This document shows, in pieces, positions 55,112 to 62,879 of a stretch of DNA of 64,000 bases (position 1 is the first letter of the stretch; the number at the start of each line of letters is the position of its first letter). Both the position numbers and the translations under genes were made by a program. The notes under the pieces were generated by a model. It saw only the letters and a program-made list of their open reading frames with translations. It ran no database searches and was not told the DNA's origin. This DNA comes from Marinoscillum sp964351625 (GTDB lineage: Bacteria; Bacteroidota; Bacteroidia; Cytophagales; Cyclobacteriaceae). The DNA lies in contig CAYGOV010000002.1 in the NCBI GenBank assembly GCA_964351625.1, positions 306,339 to 370,338 of the forward strand, written 5' to 3'.

Positions 55112-55702
55112 ATGAAAGTAGTTATCGTAAAATACAATGCCGGCAATATCCAGTCGCTGACATTCGCGCTTAATAGGCTCGGTGTGACCCCAATACTTTC
55201 CAACGATCCAGAAGTGCTTTCCACTGCAGATAAGGTGATTTTTCCCGGTCAGGGGGAAGCAAGCTCTGCGATGCGCAGCTTGAAAGAAAATCGATTAGAT
55301 CAGGTTCTCAAATCTTTGAAGCAACCATTTCTTGGGGTTTGTTTAGGCATGCAGCTGATGTGCGATTTTTCTGAAGAAAATAATACCGAAGGACTTGGGA
55401 TCATTCCGTCTAAGGTTCTTCGATTTGCTAGTGGCGAGGTTAAAGTGCCACATATGGGGTGGAATGATATTACTGATTTAAGGACTGAAGTGATGACGGG
55501 CATAGCAGAGGGTAGCTATTTGTACTTTGTGCATAGTTATTACGTACCGATGAGTGAATATACCATTGCTACGTGCGCTTATCCTGAGCCTTTCAGTGCT
55601 GCGTTGCAAAAGGATAATTTCTATGCAATCCAACCTCACCCTGAGAAGAGTGCCGAAGCAGGCATGAGATTTTTAGATAATTTCTTGAAACTAGAGCGAT
55701 GA
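55112..55702 (+). CDS. hisH: Imidazole glycerol phosphate synthase, glutaminase subunit
   Basis: A 196-residue class I glutamine amidotransferase supplying ammonia to HisF. It starts KVVIVKYNAGNIQSLTFALN, with the oxyanion region VIFPGQGEASSAMR, nucleophile Cys77 in PFLGVCLGMQLM, and the His/Glu pair in IQPHPEKSAEAGMRF. The ATG at 55112 is chosen; an earlier in-frame start would add 19 residues lying in the hairpin region. It overlaps hisA by four bases. Confidence 0.95.
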   Translation: MKVVIVKYNAGNIQSLTFALNRLGVTPILSNDPEVLSTADKVIFPGQGEASSAMRSLKENRLDQVLKSLKQPFLGVCLGMQLMCDFSEENNTEGLGIIPSKVLRFASGEVKVPHMGWNDITDLRTEVMTGIAEGSYLYFVHSYYVPMSEYTIATCAYPEPFSAALQKDNFYAIQPHPEKSAEAGMRFLDNFLKLER

Positions 55703-56418
55703 AAATAATACCAGCCATAGACATTATCGGAGGAGCTTGCGTGCGTTTGACGCATGGCGACTACAGTCAGATGAAGCAATACGCTGACAATCCTTTGGAG
55801 ATCGCACAGCAGTTCGAAGCAGCTGGATTGGAGAGGTTACACATGGTAGATTTGGACGGAGCTAAAGCCAAACACGTTGTGAATATTGCGACGCTCAAGG
55901 AGGTTGCTTCTGCTACGAGTCTTTCAATAGATTTTGGAGGAGGTGTAAAAAGCCGTAAGGATTTGGAGCTTGTCTTGGCGGCTGGTGCCAAACAAGTGAC
56001 TGCTGGAAGTATTGCAGTGAGCGATAAGGAAGAAGTTAAAAGTTGGATCAAGGAATTTGGATCAGAATGTATCATTCTGGGAGCAGATGCACTTAATGAA
56101 GAGGTGATGGTGTCTGGCTGGCAAAAGTCTTCAGGATTGAAACTGATGGACTTCTTATCCTACTATATTGATCTTGGGATTACTGATGTGATCTGCACAG
56201 ATATAAGTAAGGATGGAGCGTTGAAAGGCCCATCATTTGATTTGTATGCTAAAATACAAGCAGTTTACCCTAACCTTAATCTTATCGCAAGCGGAGGAGT
56301 TTCCTCAAAGGAAGACTTGATCCAGCTCAAGGAGCAAGGGCTTTTTGGAGCTATTGTGGGCAAGGCCTATTATGAGGGAAGAGTCACTTTAGCCGAACTA
56401 AAAGAAATATCATGCTGA
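55699..56418 (+). CDS. hisA: ProFAR isomerase
   Basis: A 239-residue (beta-alpha)8 barrel that isomerises ProFAR to PRFAR in histidine synthesis. The catalytic aspartates are Asp8 (IIPAIDIIGGACVRL) and Asp130 (CIILGADALN); the phosphate motifs SIDFGGGVKS and IASGGVSSKEDL are present. It overlaps hisH by four bases and hisF by seven. Confidence 0.95.
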   Translation: MKIIPAIDIIGGACVRLTHGDYSQMKQYADNPLEIAQQFEAAGLERLHMVDLDGAKAKHVVNIATLKEVASATSLSIDFGGGVKSRKDLELVLAAGAKQVTAGSIAVSDKEEVKSWIKEFGSECIILGADALNEEVMVSGWQKSSGLKLMDFLSYYIDLGITDVICTDISKDGALKGPSFDLYAKIQAVYPNLNLIASGGVSSKEDLIQLKEQGLFGAIVGKAYYEGRVTLAELKEISC

Positions 56419-57167
56419 CCAAAAGAATCATTCCATGTTTGGACATCAAGGATGGCCGCACTGTAAAAGGTGTGAACTTTGTAGAGCTCAGAGACGCAGG
56501 GGATCCCGTGGAGTTGGCAGAGCGATATACGATAGAGGGTGCAGATGAGCTCGTTTTTCTAGACATATCGGCCACTTTGGAGAAGCGAAAGACCTTGCTA
56601 GAGTTGGTTAGGAAAGTGGCAGAGTCGATCCATATCCCATTTACAGTAGGAGGAGGAATCAGTACGGTGGATGATGTGAGGGCTCTTTTAGCAGAAGGTG
56701 CTGATAAAGTTTCCATCAATTCATCAGCAGTGAAGAATCCAGGACTGATCAATGAACTAGCGGCGGAGTTTGGCTCACAATGTATCGTAGTAGCTATTGA
56801 CAGTAGGAGAGTGGGAGATGTTGATTTGGTACACACTCATGGTGGCACAGTGCCAACAGAGCTTGAGACTGTCGCCTGGACCAAAGAAGTAGCAGCGCGA
56901 GGTGCTGGTGAAATACTATTGACGAGTATGGATCATGATGGCACTAAAGCAGGATTTGCTTTGGAACTTACAAGGCGTGTAAGTGAAGCGGTGAGTATTC
57001 CTATCATTGCTTCAGGTGGAGGAGGGACAGTTCCACATTTTTCAGCCATTTTTACAGAAGGAAAAGCGGATGCCGCACTTGCAGCAAGCATTTTTCATTA
57101 CAAAGAAGTAGAGATCAAAGACCTCAAAAATCAATTAGCTAAACAGTCAATTTCAATCAGATTATAA
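56412..57167 (+). CDS. hisF: Imidazole glycerol phosphate synthase, cyclase subunit
   Basis: A 251-residue barrel enzyme that joins ammonia from HisH to PRFAR, yielding imidazole glycerol phosphate and AICAR. Asp11 (IIPCLDIKDGRTVKG) and Asp130 (CIVVAIDSRRVGD) are the catalytic pair; PFTVGGGISTVDDVR and PIIASGGGGTVPHF hold phosphates. The start overlaps hisA by seven bases; the last base overlaps the hisIE start (TAATG). Confidence 0.96.
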   Translation: MLTKRIIPCLDIKDGRTVKGVNFVELRDAGDPVELAERYTIEGADELVFLDISATLEKRKTLLELVRKVAESIHIPFTVGGGISTVDDVRALLAEGADKVSINSSAVKNPGLINELAAEFGSQCIVVAIDSRRVGDVDLVHTHGGTVPTELETVAWTKEVAARGAGEILLTSMDHDGTKAGFALELTRRVSEAVSIPIIASGGGGTVPHFSAIFTEGKADAALAASIFHYKEVEIKDLKNQLAKQSISIRL

Positions 57168-57766
57168 TGACACCAGACTTCAAAAAAGGCGGGGGACTTA
57201 TTCCGGCGATCATACAAGATGACATGACATCCAAAGTGCTAATGCTCGGTTATATGAATGAGGAGTCACTCAAGGTGACGCAAGAGACCGGCAAAGTGAC
57301 TTTTTTCAGCAGGTCTAAAAATCGACTTTGGACCAAAGGGGAGACATCTGGAAACTCCCTTATTGTAAGTGAAATCTTGGAGGATTGTGATCACGATACT
57401 TTACTTATTAAAGCAAAGCCGATGGGCCCTGCTTGTCATACTGGTAGCGACACTTGCTTCGATGAAGTGAATAGTGGAGGAATAAGCTTTTTGGAAACAT
57501 TGACGAAAGTAATCCAAGACAGAAAGGACAATCCATCAGAGAAATCCTACATCGCCAGCCTATTCAAAGCAGGGATTAATAAAGTAGCTCAAAAAGTGGG
57601 TGAAGAAGCGGTGGAAGTTGTAATAGAAGCCAAAGATGATAACGAGGATTTGTTTCTTAATGAATCAGCTGATTTGCTTTTCCATCAGATGGTCTTACTT
57701 AGTTATAAGGGATATAGTCTAGAAGATGTAGCTGAAATCCTCAAAACAAGGCATCAGGGCTCGTAA
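57167..57766 (+). CDS. hisIE: Bifunctional phosphoribosyl-AMP cyclohydrolase / phosphoribosyl-ATP pyrophosphatase
   Basis: A 199-residue fusion. The HisI domain (1-110) has MLGYMNEESLKVTQETGKVT, RSKNRLWTKGETSGN and the metal region DCDHDTLLIKAKPMGPACHT. The HisE domain (about 115-199) has INKVAQKVGEEAVEVVIEAK with acidic Mg ligands. It performs steps 2 and 3 of histidine synthesis. It closes the hisH-A-F-IE unit; hisG, hisD, hisC and hisB are not in the window. Confidence 0.96.
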   Translation: MTPDFKKGGGLIPAIIQDDMTSKVLMLGYMNEESLKVTQETGKVTFFSRSKNRLWTKGETSGNSLIVSEILEDCDHDTLLIKAKPMGPACHTGSDTCFDEVNSGGISFLETLTKVIQDRKDNPSEKSYIASLFKAGINKVAQKVGEEAVEVVIEAKDDNEDLFLNESADLLFHQMVLLSYKGYSLEDVAEILKTRHQGS

Positions 57767-57816
57767 TTGACCTAATTTTTTCATAGCTTCAAGGTCATTC
57801 CCCAAACTGACCAAAT

Positions 57817-59301
57817 ATGAAAAAATATGATGTTGTAATAATAGGTGCTGGTCCAGCAGGCTATGCAGCTGCTATGCGCGCAGTTGATTTCAAAAAGAAC
57901 GTTGCACTAATAGAGAAAAAACAACTTGGAGGAGCAGGAATTCATCATGGGGCACTTTGGAGTAAGACATGGTGGGAACTGAGCCGAGAGGCGTATTCCC
58001 TCAGGACGCACAGTGAGGCCTTAAACACTGGTGGTGTTAAATTCAATTACGACAAAGTCAGATCAGAAGTACGAAAGGCAGTTCAAGAGCGAATGGATCA
58101 GTTGGAGCATCATATGCACAACATCAACGTTTCCGTAGAAGGTGGCAGTTTTGATTACATAGAGGGTTATGCTCGTATAGCTAATGCCAATCAAGTAGAA
58201 GTAAAGAATTTTGAGGAAGTCACACTTCTAGATACCGATCATATTATAATCGCTACGGGTAGTAAGCCACGCTATTTGCCGGAGATTCCTATAGATGAGG
58301 AGACCATATTTACCAGTGATGGGTTGGACAAAATGGAGGGCTTTCCCAAAAGCATGGTGATCGTCGGGGCAGGGGTTATTGGTTGCGAGTTTGCTACCAT
58401 ATTTTCCAATTTTGGTCATACAAAAGTTCATCTGATTGATAAAGGTGATAGAATTCTTCCTTTTGAAGATGAGGATGTTGTTAGTGTTATTGAAAAAAAT
58501 CTTGAGGCTAAGAATGTTTTGGTACACCGTAACTCTCGCTTGATAGAAATGAGCAAGGAGAATAATATGGTCGTGTATACTTTGGAATACACAGATGGGT
58601 CTAAAGAGGTTTTTCGTGTAGAAAAGGCTTTGGTGAGTGTAGGTCGAGTGCCAAATTATGTAGACCTCTTTCCAAAAGATATGGATATCAAAGTGGATGG
58701 CCGAGGTATTGTTGATGACAATACACAGACGACCGTCCCTAATATCTATGCAGTTGGTGATATCACCGCTGATATTTCACTTGTGAACGTTGGCGAGCTT
58801 GAAGGACGTTATGCTATTGAACGAATCTTTGGGCAACCAGAGCGCCCGCTTATATATGAAAATATTTCTACGATCATGTTCCTTTCCCCGGAGGTAGCAG
58901 GTGTAGGAATGAACGAGATACAAGCTCAGAATGCAGGTCTGGAATATAAAATCGTAAGTATTGACTATTCATGCATTCCAAGGGCAATAGCCATGAGGAA
59001 TACTCAAGGATTTATCAAGATCATGGTCACGAATGATGATAAACAGAAAATCCTCGGAATGCGTGTTGTAGGGGAGCACGCATCAAGTGCCATTCAGGCC
59101 GTGGCATTGTTGATCTCTATGGATAGAGGCATTCGTGAGCTAGCAGAACTGATCCACCCGCATCCATCCATTATTGAGGGGATACAAGAATGTGGAAGAA
59201 TGCTTCTTGGTAAATCGATGCTTAAGCCAGCAGTACTGCGAGATGCAATGACTTGTAAAACCTATTCAGACGGTAAATACAAGGATTATGTAGTCGTCTA
59301 G
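57817..59301 (+). CDS. Class I disulfide-reductase-like flavoprotein lacking the redox cysteines
   Basis: A 494-residue FAD/NAD-binding protein with the layout of dihydrolipoamide dehydrogenase. It has the FAD dinucleotide fold (DVVIIGAGPAGYAAAMRA), the NAD fold (MVIVGAGVIGCEFATIFSNF), the second FAD contact (PNIYAVGDI) and the dimer domain. The redox motif LGGxCxxxGCxPSK reads LGGAGIHHGALWSK: positions 41 and 46 are Gly and Ala, so the disulfide is missing. The C-terminal His-Pro and Glu (HPHPSIIEG) remain. It may work like soluble transhydrogenase SthA, which also lacks one of the pair, or transfer hydride to another acceptor. It stands alone, with 50 bases after hisIE. Confidence 0.85.
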   Translation: MKKYDVVIIGAGPAGYAAAMRAVDFKKNVALIEKKQLGGAGIHHGALWSKTWWELSREAYSLRTHSEALNTGGVKFNYDKVRSEVRKAVQERMDQLEHHMHNINVSVEGGSFDYIEGYARIANANQVEVKNFEEVTLLDTDHIIIATGSKPRYLPEIPIDEETIFTSDGLDKMEGFPKSMVIVGAGVIGCEFATIFSNFGHTKVHLIDKGDRILPFEDEDVVSVIEKNLEAKNVLVHRNSRLIEMSKENNMVVYTLEYTDGSKEVFRVEKALVSVGRVPNYVDLFPKDMDIKVDGRGIVDDNTQTTVPNIYAVGDITADISLVNVGELEGRYAIERIFGQPERPLIYENISTIMFLSPEVAGVGMNEIQAQNAGLEYKIVSIDYSCIPRAIAMRNTQGFIKIMVTNDDKQKILGMRVVGEHASSAIQAVALLISMDRGIRELAELIHPHPSIIEGIQECGRMLLGKSMLKPAVLRDAMTCKTYSDGKYKDYVVV

Positions 59302-59306
59302 ATTGA

Positions 59307-59915
59307 CTAGTCTTCCCACTTAATGTCTTGAGCTATTTGAAAAGTCTTCATTTCGATCTTTGTAGTGGTATCAATTTTCACCACTATTTGTTCATAATCA
59401 AGTCCTGGCAATTTCTTACTTATCTTAAGCGGAAGTCCTTGATGCTCACATAGCATTACTATATTTCCTCGGCTAAACTCCCATTTATTGCATGGTAAAT
59501 TAAGAATAGTATCCGTACCAACCAGTTTACCACCTCTGGAAGCAAACCATGCTGCATAGGCTTCTGGAGTATTTTTGTAAGCCAATAAGTTGAATAGTGT
59601 TGCTTCTTTATTTCGTACACCTGTTTTGGTATTCAGGTTGATTTTAATCAAATCCGTATATTCGGTGATTTCCATCCGTTCTTCTTCGCTAGTTACTCCA
59701 TAGCGAACAAAGGTCATTTCACGATGTTCAAGTGATTTCCAACCATACTCATTAAAGGTCAGCTTTGCTTTCCCCTGTGCATCTCCAGTAATGGCATATT
59801 GAATGATTGCACGTTCATATGGCCAGCGTGCTTTCTTACTTTTGTCAGGTTGAGCTAACGCTTGGAAACCGAAGGTGACAAGAAGTAAAAGGAATATGTT
59901 TTTGACGGAATTCAT
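59307..59915 (-). CDS. Exported protein of unknown function (DUF4412-like)
   Basis: A 202-residue protein from the ATG at 59915 (a TTG three codons earlier is less likely). It has a signal peptide (MNSVKNIFLLLLVTFGFQAL AQ in form, cut after AQ). The mature part is beta-rich with repeated polar strands: KAKLTFNEYGWKSLEH, MEITEYTDLIKINLN, LNLPCNKWEFSRGNIVML. The pattern resembles DUF4412-type periplasmic proteins, but I am not sure of the family. It converges on the flavoprotein gene with a six-base gap. Confidence 0.65.
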   Translation of the reverse strand: MNSVKNIFLLLLVTFGFQALAQPDKSKKARWPYERAIIQYAITGDAQGKAKLTFNEYGWKSLEHREMTFVRYGVTSEEERMEITEYTDLIKINLNTKTGVRNKEATLFNLLAYKNTPEAYAAWFASRGGKLVGTDTILNLPCNKWEFSRGNIVMLCEHQGLPLKISKKLPGLDYEQIVVKIDTTTKIEMKTFQIAQDIKWED

Positions 59916-59941
59916 ATCTCTCAAGATAACTGATTGCTGTG

Positions 59942-59974
59942 AAAAAGAAAACCCTGAAGACTTCTTCTTCAGGG
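59942..59974 (-). terminator. Terminator of the aminotransferase-PNP-deiodinase operon
   Basis: On the minus strand, arms CCCTGAAGA and TCTTCAGGG (59966-59974 with 59952-59960) enclose five bases, followed by TTTTCTTTTT on the minus strand. It lies about 150 bases downstream of the deiodinase-like gene, and just upstream of the DUF4412-like gene. The intervening bases hold no gene. Confidence 0.7.
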
Positions 59975-60120
59975 CTCCAACCAGCTATAGACAATTCCTG
60001 CTTTCACAGGAATATGTTTCGTTATTGATTTGGTGAAGTTGGTAATTACTGAATTTAAAATCCTGCCAAAATCTTATAATAGACTGCCAATTCTGTCTCT
60101 CTAGGAAATTTAAGCGGCTA

Positions 60121-60798
60121 TTAATAGAATTTCGCCACCTCGCTAAGTGGTTTTCTTATTAAATCAGGAACGAAGGTCTCGTGCTTGGGATAGCCAATAG
60201 GTAGTAATAAAAATGGTCTTTCGTTCGAAGGCCGTTTTAGAATACTGGTAAGAAAGTTCATAGGCGAGGGAGTATGTGTGAGGGTTACAAGTCCAGTATT
60301 GTGAATCGCGGATATCAGCATGCCACAAGCAATTCCTACAGATTCATTTACATAGTAATTATTCACTTTCTCACCTTCTTGTTCGTCGTAAACTTTCTTG
60401 AAGACTACTATAAGCCATGGAGCAGTTTCGAGAAATGGCTTGTGCCAATCGGTACCTATTGGCGCCAGATCTTTCAGCCATCTTTCGCTCATTCGTCCAT
60501 GATAACTTTCATACTCTTCCTTTTCCGCAGCTTCACGGATGGATTTTTTCATTTCAGGATTAGAGATCGCACAGAATGTCCATGGCTGCTTGTGTGCACC
60601 GGAGGGTGCGGAAGATGCTGTCATGATGATGTTTTCAATCACATCTATTGGTATCGGGCGATCAATAATGTCTCTAACTGTTCTGCGCTTATCCATAAAG
60701 GCATAATATCCTTTGGCTCGTGCGCGCATTTCATTTTCGTTATAGCTTATACCTTCATATTTCACATGAGTGAAGCCGTTGATTTGCTTGGTTTCCAT
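60121..60798 (-). CDS. Iodotyrosine-deiodinase-like flavoprotein (nitroreductase superfamily)
   Basis: A 225-residue FMN enzyme. Residues 38-75 (KRRTVRDIIDRPIPIDVIE, then ASSAPSGAHKQPWTF) bind FMN and match the vertebrate deiodinase. The substrate triad of iodotyrosine deiodinase, Glu-x3-Tyr then Lys 21 residues on, is present as Glu95, Tyr99 and Lys120 (EYESY, then TDWHK). The C-terminal GLVTLTHTPSPM and VPDLIRKPL also match. Bacterial homologues, such as that of Haliscomenobacter hydrossis, reductively dehalogenate halotyrosines. Start ATG; it follows the PNP gene by three bases. The natural substrate in this host is unknown. Confidence 0.87.
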   Translation of the reverse strand: METKQINGFTHVKYEGISYNENEMRARAKGYYAFMDKRRTVRDIIDRPIPIDVIENIIMTASSAPSGAHKQPWTFCAISNPEMKKSIREAAEKEEYESYHGRMSERWLKDLAPIGTDWHKPFLETAPWLIVVFKKVYDEQEGEKVNNYYVNESVGIACGMLISAIHNTGLVTLTHTPSPMNFLTSILKRPSNERPFLLLPIGYPKHETFVPDLIRKPLSEVAKFY

Positions 60799-60801
60799 AA
60801 G

Positions 60802-61614
60802 TCAAATTAGTTTTATGACTTCTTTAAATAAGGTGACAAGATGCACTTCAGCTTTGCCAGCAGTAGCAATGATATCCTCAATATTGACAGGGTGAAGGTT
60901 ATCAGGATCGCATTCATCTGTAAGAACAGACACTGAACTTACAGGTAGAGATAGCTGATTAGCGGCGATCACCTCTGGCACAGTAGACATACCGACTACA
61001 TCAGCGCCTATATTTCTCAAAAAGCGATACTCAGCCCGTGTTTCTAGACTTGGTCCCGAAACGGCTACATACACACCATTGTGTAGAGGGATTCCATTTT
61101 CTTTTGCCACTTTTAACATGGTATGATTCATTTCTGAATCATATGGCTGACTCATATCTGTAAATATCTGCCCAAAAGCACTTGCAGTTTTACCACGAAG
61201 GGGATTGTCTGGCTGTAAGTTGATATGGTCATCTATGAGCATTAGCTCACCTTTCTTCCAATCCAGATTCATACATCCAGCAGCATTGCTTATGAGTAGT
61301 TTTTTGATTCCAAGTTGCTTCATCACTCGCACTGGAAAAACGACTTCTTCCATGCTATGACCTTCATAATAATGAAATCTTCCACTCATGGCGATTACTA
61401 TCTTTCCTTCAATCTTTCCATAAATGAGTTTTCCTTTATGGAACTCTACCGTGGCTTCTGGGAAGTTTGGAATATCTGCGTAGGCGATTTCTTTAATCGT
61501 CTCGATGTGATTGGTCAAAGCGCCAAGACCTGTGCCCAATATGATTCCTATTTCAGGATTTTCGAACCCTTTGCTTTGAAGGAAGGCGACTGTTTCGTTA
61601 ATTTTTGGAGTCAT
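60802..61614 (-). CDS. Purine-nucleoside phosphorylase (trimeric type)
   Basis: A 270-residue enzyme that cleaves inosine and guanosine with phosphate. Motifs: IGIILGTGLGALTNHI, MSGRFHYYEGHSMEEVVFPV, LISNAAGCMN and GPSLETRAEYRFLRNIGADV, then VGMSTVPEV. The purine-contacting Asn of the mammalian enzyme is replaced by Asp in SVLTDECDPDNLHP; I recall this as common in Bacteroidota. It lies five bases after the aminotransferase gene and three before the deiodinase-like gene, on the reverse strand. Confidence 0.93.
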   Translation of the reverse strand: MTPKINETVAFLQSKGFENPEIGIILGTGLGALTNHIETIKEIAYADIPNFPEATVEFHKGKLIYGKIEGKIVIAMSGRFHYYEGHSMEEVVFPVRVMKQLGIKKLLISNAAGCMNLDWKKGELMLIDDHINLQPDNPLRGKTASAFGQIFTDMSQPYDSEMNHTMLKVAKENGIPLHNGVYVAVSGPSLETRAEYRFLRNIGADVVGMSTVPEVIAANQLSLPVSSVSVLTDECDPDNLHPVNIEDIIATAGKAEVHLVTLFKEVIKLI

Positions 61615-61619
61615 AGTTT

Positions 61620-62807
61620 TTAGGATACTTCGTCTATCGCTTGCAAGATAGTTTTACAAGCCAAATGGATTTCTTCTTCTGTAATGATTAAAGGAGGAGC
61701 GATACGCATGGAGTTGTCACAAAATAAAAACCAATCCGTCACCACGCCCAATTCTATTGCTCTGTCTATGATGGCTTTGAGCAAATCAAAACTTTCAAAA
61801 GCTACTGCCATCATCAAGCCTTTGTTTCTGATTTCTAAAATTCTCGGATGCTTTAGCAATGACTTGAAAAGGTCGGCTTTGGCTTCCACTTGTTCGATCA
61901 AATGCTCGTTTTGGAGCACTTCTATAGTGGCCAAGGAAGCTGCGCTACTTACTGGATGCCCGCCAAATGTGGTAATATGACCCAATATTGGATTGTCCTT
62001 TAGAACACCCATAATCTCCGTGGAGCTGATAAATGCCCCGATGGGCATACCACCACCCATTCCTTTGGCACTTACTAATATATCAGGCACTATATCGAAA
62101 TGCTCGAATGCCCAAAACTTCCCAGTGCGGCCAAAACCTGCTTGGATTTCATCGAGAATGAGCAATGTGCCTGTATCACTGCAGCGTTTTCTAACTGCCT
62201 GTAAATAACCTTCATTGGGTGAACGAACGCCTGCTTCTCCTTGCACCGTTTCTATGATGATGGCTGCTGTCTGCTCATTGATTTGCGCTAACGCGTCAAG
62301 GTCATTGAAAGGTATATGGTAATGACCGGGGAGTAACGGACGGTAGTTTTGCTTGAAAATCTCATTTCCGCCTGCGGAAAGTGCACCATGTGAAGAACCA
62401 TGATAGGCATCTATACAGCTAAGAATGTTGGGTCTATTCGTATAGCGCTTGGCTAGTTTTATAGCTCCTTCTATCGCTTCACTACCAGAGTTGACGAGGT
62501 ATACTGAATCAAGTGATTTTGGTAGCGTTTTGACAATTGCCTCAGCCAATTTCGTCTGAGGACTTTGCACAAATTCGCCATACACCATCAAATGCATGTA
62601 TTTGTCAATTTGATCTTTAGCTCCTTTTACAACTGCAGGATGTCGATGACCAACATTGCTCACACCTATTCCTGAGATCAGATCAATGTACTTTTTGCCA
62701 TCAGGTGCATACATATAGATTCCCTCGGCACTTTCGATCTCAATGAGCAGGGGAAAATCAGTGGTCTGTGCGAGGTGGTTGAGGAAAAGTTGTCTATTGG
62801 TGAGCAT
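61620..62807 (-). CDS. Class III PLP aminotransferase (acetylornithine/ornithine type)
   Basis: A 395-residue aminotransferase. Key segments are YIDLISGIGVSNVGHRHPAV, YLVNSGSEAIEGAIKLAKRY, LLILDEIQAGFGRTGKFWAF and the PLP-Lys region ILVSAKGMGGGMPIGAFISS. The family includes acetylornithine, 4-aminobutyrate and aspartate-family enzymes; the substrate is not resolved. An ATG at 62840 lies in the loop of a terminator hairpin and would add 11 residues, so 62807 is preferred. It begins a three-gene operon with PNP and the deiodinase-like gene. Confidence 0.88.
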   Translation of the reverse strand: MLTNRQLFLNHLAQTTDFPLLIEIESAEGIYMYAPDGKKYIDLISGIGVSNVGHRHPAVVKGAKDQIDKYMHLMVYGEFVQSPQTKLAEAIVKTLPKSLDSVYLVNSGSEAIEGAIKLAKRYTNRPNILSCIDAYHGSSHGALSAGGNEIFKQNYRPLLPGHYHIPFNDLDALAQINEQTAAIIIETVQGEAGVRSPNEGYLQAVRKRCSDTGTLLILDEIQAGFGRTGKFWAFEHFDIVPDILVSAKGMGGGMPIGAFISSTEIMGVLKDNPILGHITTFGGHPVSSAASLATIEVLQNEHLIEQVEAKADLFKSLLKHPRILEIRNKGLMMAVAFESFDLLKAIIDRAIELGVVTDWFLFCDNSMRIAPPLIITEEEIHLACKTILQAIDEVS

Positions 62808-62822
62808 GGCACAAAAGTAAAC

Positions 62823-62853
62823 AAGGCTGATTGGCTTCATGCCAGTCAGCCTT
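62823..62853 (-). terminator. Hairpin after the type IX cargo gene
   Basis: Arms AAGGCTGATTGGC (62823-62835) and GCCAGTCAGCCTT (62841-62853) pair with one G-U around a five-base loop. It lies 27 bases downstream of the cargo gene (minus strand) and upstream of the aminotransferase start. A T-rich stretch (TTGTTTAC) follows on the minus strand. Confidence 0.6.
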
Positions 62854-62879
62854 TTTTAGAAAGAAAAATGTAGCCTTGC

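Noticed and set aside
57817..59301. Naming the flavoprotein dihydrolipoamide dehydrogenase
   Set aside because: Both redox cysteines are missing, so it cannot work by the disulfide mechanism.
60274..60810. 178-codon open frame on the plus strand opposite the deiodinase-like gene
   Set aside because: It mirrors a well-supported coding gene, has no recognisable motif, and contains hydrophobic runs that come from the complementary strand of conserved codons.
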